From assembly GCF_002150765.1 (NCBI RefSeq), contig NZ_MUYM01000036.1, positions 1-64,000 on the forward strand: a DNA stretch of 64,000 bases, in the 5' to 3' direction. Position 1 is the first letter of the stretch, and each line of letters starts with the position of its first letter. A program made the translations under genes and the position numbers. Source of the stretch: Lentzea kentuckyensis. Lineage in GTDB: Bacteria; Actinomycetota; Actinomycetes; Mycobacteriales; Pseudonocardiaceae. This document shows positions 61,177-64,000 of the stretch, piece after piece. The notes under the pieces are model-generated. The model searched no databases and was not told the DNA's origin. It saw only the letters and a list, made by a program, of their open reading frames with translations.

Positions 61177-61701
61177 GCGGCTGGTGGCTTCGATCTCGGC
61201 GAGCGCGTCGGCGATGGAGGCGGCCCACTTCTCGATCGCGGCCCAGTCCCGGAAATCACCGAACCGGCCGCCCATCAACCGGAACACCAACGCCCCGAAC
61301 CAGCCGAAGGCACCCGGTGTGACGACACCGGCGAACAGCCGGTGCTCGACCGGCTCGACGTGGTCGAGCAGCGCCGCCAGCACGTCGGTTTCCCTGACCT
61401 CGGCCCATTTGCGCAGCGGACCACGCAGGGCTCCCGGCAGGCCGACGCTGAACAACCACACCGGCTTGCCGTACAGCGCCTCCCGGACTTTGGCCAGGAA
61501 TGCCATGCCGACCGGCAACCACGCCTCGTCATGGACCGCGCTACCAACGACGAAGGCGTCGTAGTCCTGGATGTCGATGGTCTCGTCAACGACACGCACC
61601 GCGACCTCGTGCCCGTGGGCCAGCAACGCTCCCGCGATCCAGTCCGCCACGCCGGCGGTCGATCCCGCTGCGGTCGCGTACGCCACCAACACCTTCATCA
61701 C
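61174..61701 (-). CDS. Flavodoxin-like protein
   Basis: A 175-aa flavodoxin-fold protein (VAYATAAGSTAGVADWIAGAL phosphate-binding loop at the N terminus; VVGSAVHDEAWLPVGMAFL). It belongs to the protoporphyrinogen oxidase HemG/flavodoxin-like group by fold and likely carries FMN. ATG 61701 overlaps the stop of the DUF4389 gene (ATGA). Confidence 0.85.
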   Translation of the reverse strand: MMKVLVAYATAAGSTAGVADWIAGALLAHGHEVAVRVVDETIDIQDYDAFVVGSAVHDEAWLPVGMAFLAKVREALYGKPVWLFSVGLPGALRGPLRKWAEVRETDVLAALLDHVEPVEHRLFAGVVTPGAFGWFGALVFRLMGGRFGDFRDWAAIEKWAASIADALAEIEATSR

Positions 61702-62381
61702 GGCACCTCCTTCGAGGTGTCACCGCCTGGCTCGTCCCCGCCTACGTCGAGACGGAACGGCGGGTAAGCGTCGGTCATCAACCCGACGTAGGCGGCGAGC
61801 CGCAGCGCCCAGCGGTTCATGCCGAGCACCAGATCGAACAACCCCTTGGGGTAGGCGCCGGTGAACAGCAGGGCAACCCCGGCGAAGAACACCATCAGCC
61901 CGATCAGTCCGCCGGAGTGGTAGTCGGTCCCGCCGACCTCGTGCGCGACATAGCTGCCTCCCAGGAAGAAGCCCACGATCAGGTAGTGCGGGATGGCCAG
62001 CAGCCACCACTTCACGAGCACCAGCCCGCGGGAGAGCTGCTCGGGGTAGGCGACATCCAGCGTCGCCGGGTAGTCCGGTTCCGGCCCGAGGCTGAACGGC
62101 GGATAGCGGTCCGTTGACAGCGCGCCGTAGGTGTAGCAGGCGACGCGCCACGTCCAGCGCAGCACGCCGAGGTTGAAGTCGAACAGGGCACGGGGATAGC
62201 GCCCGGTGATCAGGACCGCGAAGAACACCACCACGGTGGCGATCGTGAACCCGAGCCACAGGAACGCGAGCACCAGGAAATGCGGGATCGCGAGGAACCA
62301 CTTCACCAGCCACAGCCAGCGGCTCAGCTGCGAGTCGAGGCGCGCTTGCACCCGCACCGGATAGCCAGTCGATGTCGTCAT
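61698..62381 (-). CDS. DUF4389 membrane protein
   Basis: A 227-aa protein with four membrane helices in two tandem copies of a DUF4389-type unit: LWLVKWFLAIPHFLVLAFLWLG and LVLVKWWLLAIPHYLIVGFFLGG, each followed by TGRYPRALFDF or TGAYPKGLFDLV. The duplicated P(R/K)(A/G)LFD motif is visible by eye. Function unknown; members are frequent in actinobacterial stress loci. It is cotranscribed with the flavodoxin gene. The start is ATG 62381. Confidence 0.85.
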   Translation of the reverse strand: MTTSTGYPVRVQARLDSQLSRWLWLVKWFLAIPHFLVLAFLWLGFTIATVVVFFAVLITGRYPRALFDFNLGVLRWTWRVACYTYGALSTDRYPPFSLGPEPDYPATLDVAYPEQLSRGLVLVKWWLLAIPHYLIVGFFLGGSYVAHEVGGTDYHSGGLIGLMVFFAGVALLFTGAYPKGLFDLVLGMNRWALRLAAYVGLMTDAYPPFRLDVGGDEPGGDTSKEVP

Positions 62382-62502
62382 GGGTACCTCCTCTGACAAC
62401 CAGCCTCGCGCGCGCAGCGGGCCGGCACGAGTATCCGGCGACCCATCGGCGCTGAGCACTAGGGCTCTGTCCACACCTGAACAGCACAACGATGGTGTTG
62501 GT

Positions 62503-62997
62503 ATGACTGAGATTCTCGTCGCCTACGCGACCAAGATGGGTGCCACCAAGGAAATTGCCGAAGCGATCGCCGCACGGATCCGCGAGGCATCGCACGAAGT
62601 GACCGTGCTGGACGCCGCGGACGTCGACTCCGTTGAGCCGTACAAAGCCGTCGTCCTGGGCAGCGCGCTCTACGCCGGCCGGTGGCGGAAGGAAGCGGTG
62701 AGACTGTTGACCCGTAACGAGAAGCTGCTCCACACCCGGCCGTTGTGGCTGTTCCACAGCGGCCCCCTCGGCAGCGATCTCTCGCCGCAGCAAGCGCCGC
62801 GCAAAGTGCGTGAGATCGCCGCGCGCATCGGCGCGGAGGAACCTTTCACCTTCGGAGGCAGTCTCACGCCACAGACCGCCGTCGGCTTCTTCGCCAGGAA
62901 GATGGCGCAGGGTTCCATGGCAGGCGACTTCCGGGACTGGGACGAGATCGACCGCTGGGCCTACACGATCGCCCAGCGGCTCGTCGCGGCGCGCTGA
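62503..62997 (+). CDS. Flavodoxin-like protein
   Basis: A 164-aa flavodoxin-fold protein (ILVAYATKMGATKEIAEAI, AVVLGSALYAGRWRKEAV). It is a paralogue in fold, not a close copy, of the protein at 61174. It is divergent from the DUF4389-flavodoxin operon and ends four bases from the convergent small S30EA-like gene. ATG 62503 begins the fold; earlier in-frame codons from 62380 are unlikely. Confidence 0.87.
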   Translation: MTEILVAYATKMGATKEIAEAIAARIREASHEVTVLDAADVDSVEPYKAVVLGSALYAGRWRKEAVRLLTRNEKLLHTRPLWLFHSGPLGSDLSPQQAPRKVREIAARIGAEEPFTFGGSLTPQTAVGFFARKMAQGSMAGDFRDWDEIDRWAYTIAQRLVAAR

Positions 62998-63001
62998 CTC
63001 C

Positions 63002-63295
63002 TCAGTTGTGCATCTTCACCAGCTGCCGGTGCAGGTGGTCGCGGACGGCGTCGATCGCCTCCGTGGCCGTCTGCGCTTCCGCCTGCGCGACCACCGGAGT
63101 GCCGTTGACGTCGAGGTTCGCGTGCACCTCCACGGTGCGCGGGCCGGCGTTCACGATGCGGACGTGTGCGTAAGTCGTCGGTTCGGGTGCGAACCTGGCG
63201 AGCGGGGCGATCCGGTCGTGCGCGTATTCCTTCGCTGTCTGATCGACGGCCTCGACCACGACGTTGTCAATCTCCTGCTGTCCCGCGTTCTTCAC
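63002..63295 (-). CDS. S30EA/HPF-like small protein
   Basis: A 97-aa protein with the size and beta-alpha layout of a ribosome hibernation factor N-terminal domain (VDQTAKEYAHDRIAPLARFAPEPTTYAHVRI ... ATEAIDAVRDHLHRQLVKM). Family assignment is by pattern. If true it would reduce translation in dormancy, which fits the neighbourhood. It is 12 bases after the ABC permease gene on the same strand. Confidence 0.6.
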   Translation of the reverse strand: MKNAGQQEIDNVVVEAVDQTAKEYAHDRIAPLARFAPEPTTYAHVRIVNAGPRTVEVHANLDVNGTPVVAQAEAQTATEAIDAVRDHLHRQLVKMHN

Positions 63296-63307
63296 CTGTG
63301 CTCCTGT

Positions 63308-64000
63308 TCAGCCGATGTCCCTGCGCCGCAACGTGGTGAGACCAGTCGCGGTGAGGACGAGGGTCGTGACGATCAGCCACAGCAACGGTGTTGCCGTGAT
63401 CGCGCCGCCGGGCATGTGCGGCACATGGGCGAACGGCGAGAAGTCGAGCAGCCACTGGTCCAGCCCCAACAACGGGCCGAGGTCGCCCAGCAGCATGAAG
63501 GCCGCCAGCGCCGCCCAGCTCAGCGCGGCGATCCTCGGCACGGTGCCGACCAGCAGCACGACGATCCCGGTGAGCACCCAGGCCGCGGGCACCTGCACCA
63601 GTGCGCCGGCCAGTACCCGGCCGACCTGGCCCACGTCACCGGTCCGAGCCGCGTGCACGACTCCCGCTGACAGCCCGGCTCCGGTGAGGAGCAACGCGGT
63701 GCCGGCGAGCGCGACGCTCACGTGGCCCATCGCCCATCTGGCACGGCTCACGGTCGACGCGAGCACAGCATCTGCGCGGTGTTCCGCCTCCTCGCCGTGC
63801 AGGTGCAACGCTGCCTGCACACCGTAGCCCGAAGCCACCACGCCGAGCAGTGCGAACATCGCCGAGAGAACCGCGTCAGTCAGCACGTCCCGGCCGCCGA
63901 GCTGCTGGAACATCTGCTGGGCCTCTGGACTGCCGACCATGTCGCCGATGCTGCCCGCAACACTGCCGACCAGCAGGCCGTAGGCGACGAACCCCACCGT
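63308..64000 (-). CDS. ABC-2-type transporter permease (partial, N terminus cut)
   Basis: At least 229 C-terminal residues of a polytopic protein with about six hydrophobic helices, including VAYGLLVGSVAGSIGDMVG, WVLTGIVVLLVGTVPRIAAL and LLWLIVTTLVLTATGLTTLRRRD. The EAEHRADAVLASTVSRARWAMGHV loop is typical of actinobacterial ABC-2 multidrug or polyketide exporters. The start and the ATPase partner lie to the right of the window. Confidence 0.75.
   Translation of the reverse strand, partial: TVGFVAYGLLVGSVAGSIGDMVGSPEAQQMFQQLGGRDVLTDAVLSAMFALLGVVASGYGVQAALHLHGEEAEHRADAVLASTVSRARWAMGHVSVALAGTALLLTGAGLSAGVVHAARTGDVGQVGRVLAGALVQVPAAWVLTGIVVLLVGTVPRIAALSWAALAAFMLLGDLGPLLGLDQWLLDFSPFAHVPHMPGGAITATPLLWLIVTTLVLTATGLTTLRRRDIG

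Noticed and set aside
62382..62502. DosR-like box before the second flavodoxin gene
   Set aside because: GGAC and CCC half-sites are present near 62461-62473 on the minus strand, but the spacing (4 instead of 6 bases) does not fit the consensus.
1..64000. CRISPR arrays, rRNA genes and insertion sequences
   Set aside because: No regularly spaced repeats, rRNA-like stretches or transposase signatures were seen on reading the window.

Overview
The window is high-GC DNA with GC-biased third codon positions, abundant GTG/TTG starts and ATGA/GTGA stop-start overlaps. It carries actinomycete-specific families: LysM-BTAD regulator, XRE/DUF5753 regulators with a DUF397 partner, and an actinobacterial Tad locus. 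This points to an actinomycete, most likely of the Pseudonocardiaceae type. That placement is inferred from gene families only.

Region 1 (1-21 kb) looks like the left part of an integrated conjugative element. The window opens in the 3' half of a tRNA-Leu(GAG). A large serine recombinase gene runs toward it, and its last codons and stop lie antisense inside the tRNA. Next come a PD-(D/E)XK nuclease-like protein, two coupled degenerate methyltransferase-like proteins, and a plus-strand transfer operon (5.3-16.3 kb). The operon holds an HTH protein, a TrbC/VirB2-like pilin, a TrbL/VirB6-like channel protein, a PrgI/VirB3-like protein, a VirB4-like ATPase, a frameshifted GP88 gene, a TraG/VirD4-like coupling ATPase, a replication-relaxation protein and an SLT+NlpC/P60 wall hydrolase. 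Minus-strand cargo follows: DUF4238, an N-6 methylase lacking its catalytic motif, and small unknowns. No matching right attachment site was recognised.

Region 2 (21.5-33.3 kb, minus) is one long, mostly overlapping operon for a Flp/Tad pilus: prepilin peptidase, two or three exported proteins, CpaB-, CpaE/TadZ-, TadA-, TadB- and TadC-like proteins, a small prepilin and three TadE/TadG-like pseudopilins. It ends with a membrane-anchored LysM-BTAD regulator. A perfect 9-bp inverted repeat lies upstream.

Region 3 (33.5-49.3 kb) is a patchwork: an SDR, a GAF/PAS-like protein, three XRE/DUF5753 regulators with small partners, and an unusual cassette. The cassette consists of a radical SAM/SPASM enzyme, a thymidylate-kinase-like protein, an exonuclease III-type EEP protein and a Nudix hydrolase, with a divergent LysR-like regulator; a possible 23-codon ORF overlaps the radical SAM start. 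Further right, an XRE-ImmA/IrrE metalloprotease regulator is coupled to a protein with a tRNA-guanine-transglycosylase-type zinc motif.

Region 4 (49.3-64 kb) resembles a hypoxia/dormancy regulon. It has the arginine deiminase operon arcDABC, CBS-BON proteins, a universal stress protein, an Acg-like nitroreductase, PEP synthase, GAPDH coupled to a cyclic-nucleotide-binding domain protein, two flavodoxins, a DUF4389 membrane protein, an S30EA/HPF-like protein and an ABC-2 permease cut by the window end. Four sites resembling the DosR/DevR box lie at 53957, 55692, 56188 and 59530, which suggests one oxygen- or redox-sensing regulator controls the block. Its regulator gene is not in the window.

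The two most promising candidates for something undescribed are the radical SAM/kinase/nuclease cassette (40.0-44.4 kb) and the XRE-ImmA/TGT-like pair (46.8-49.1 kb).
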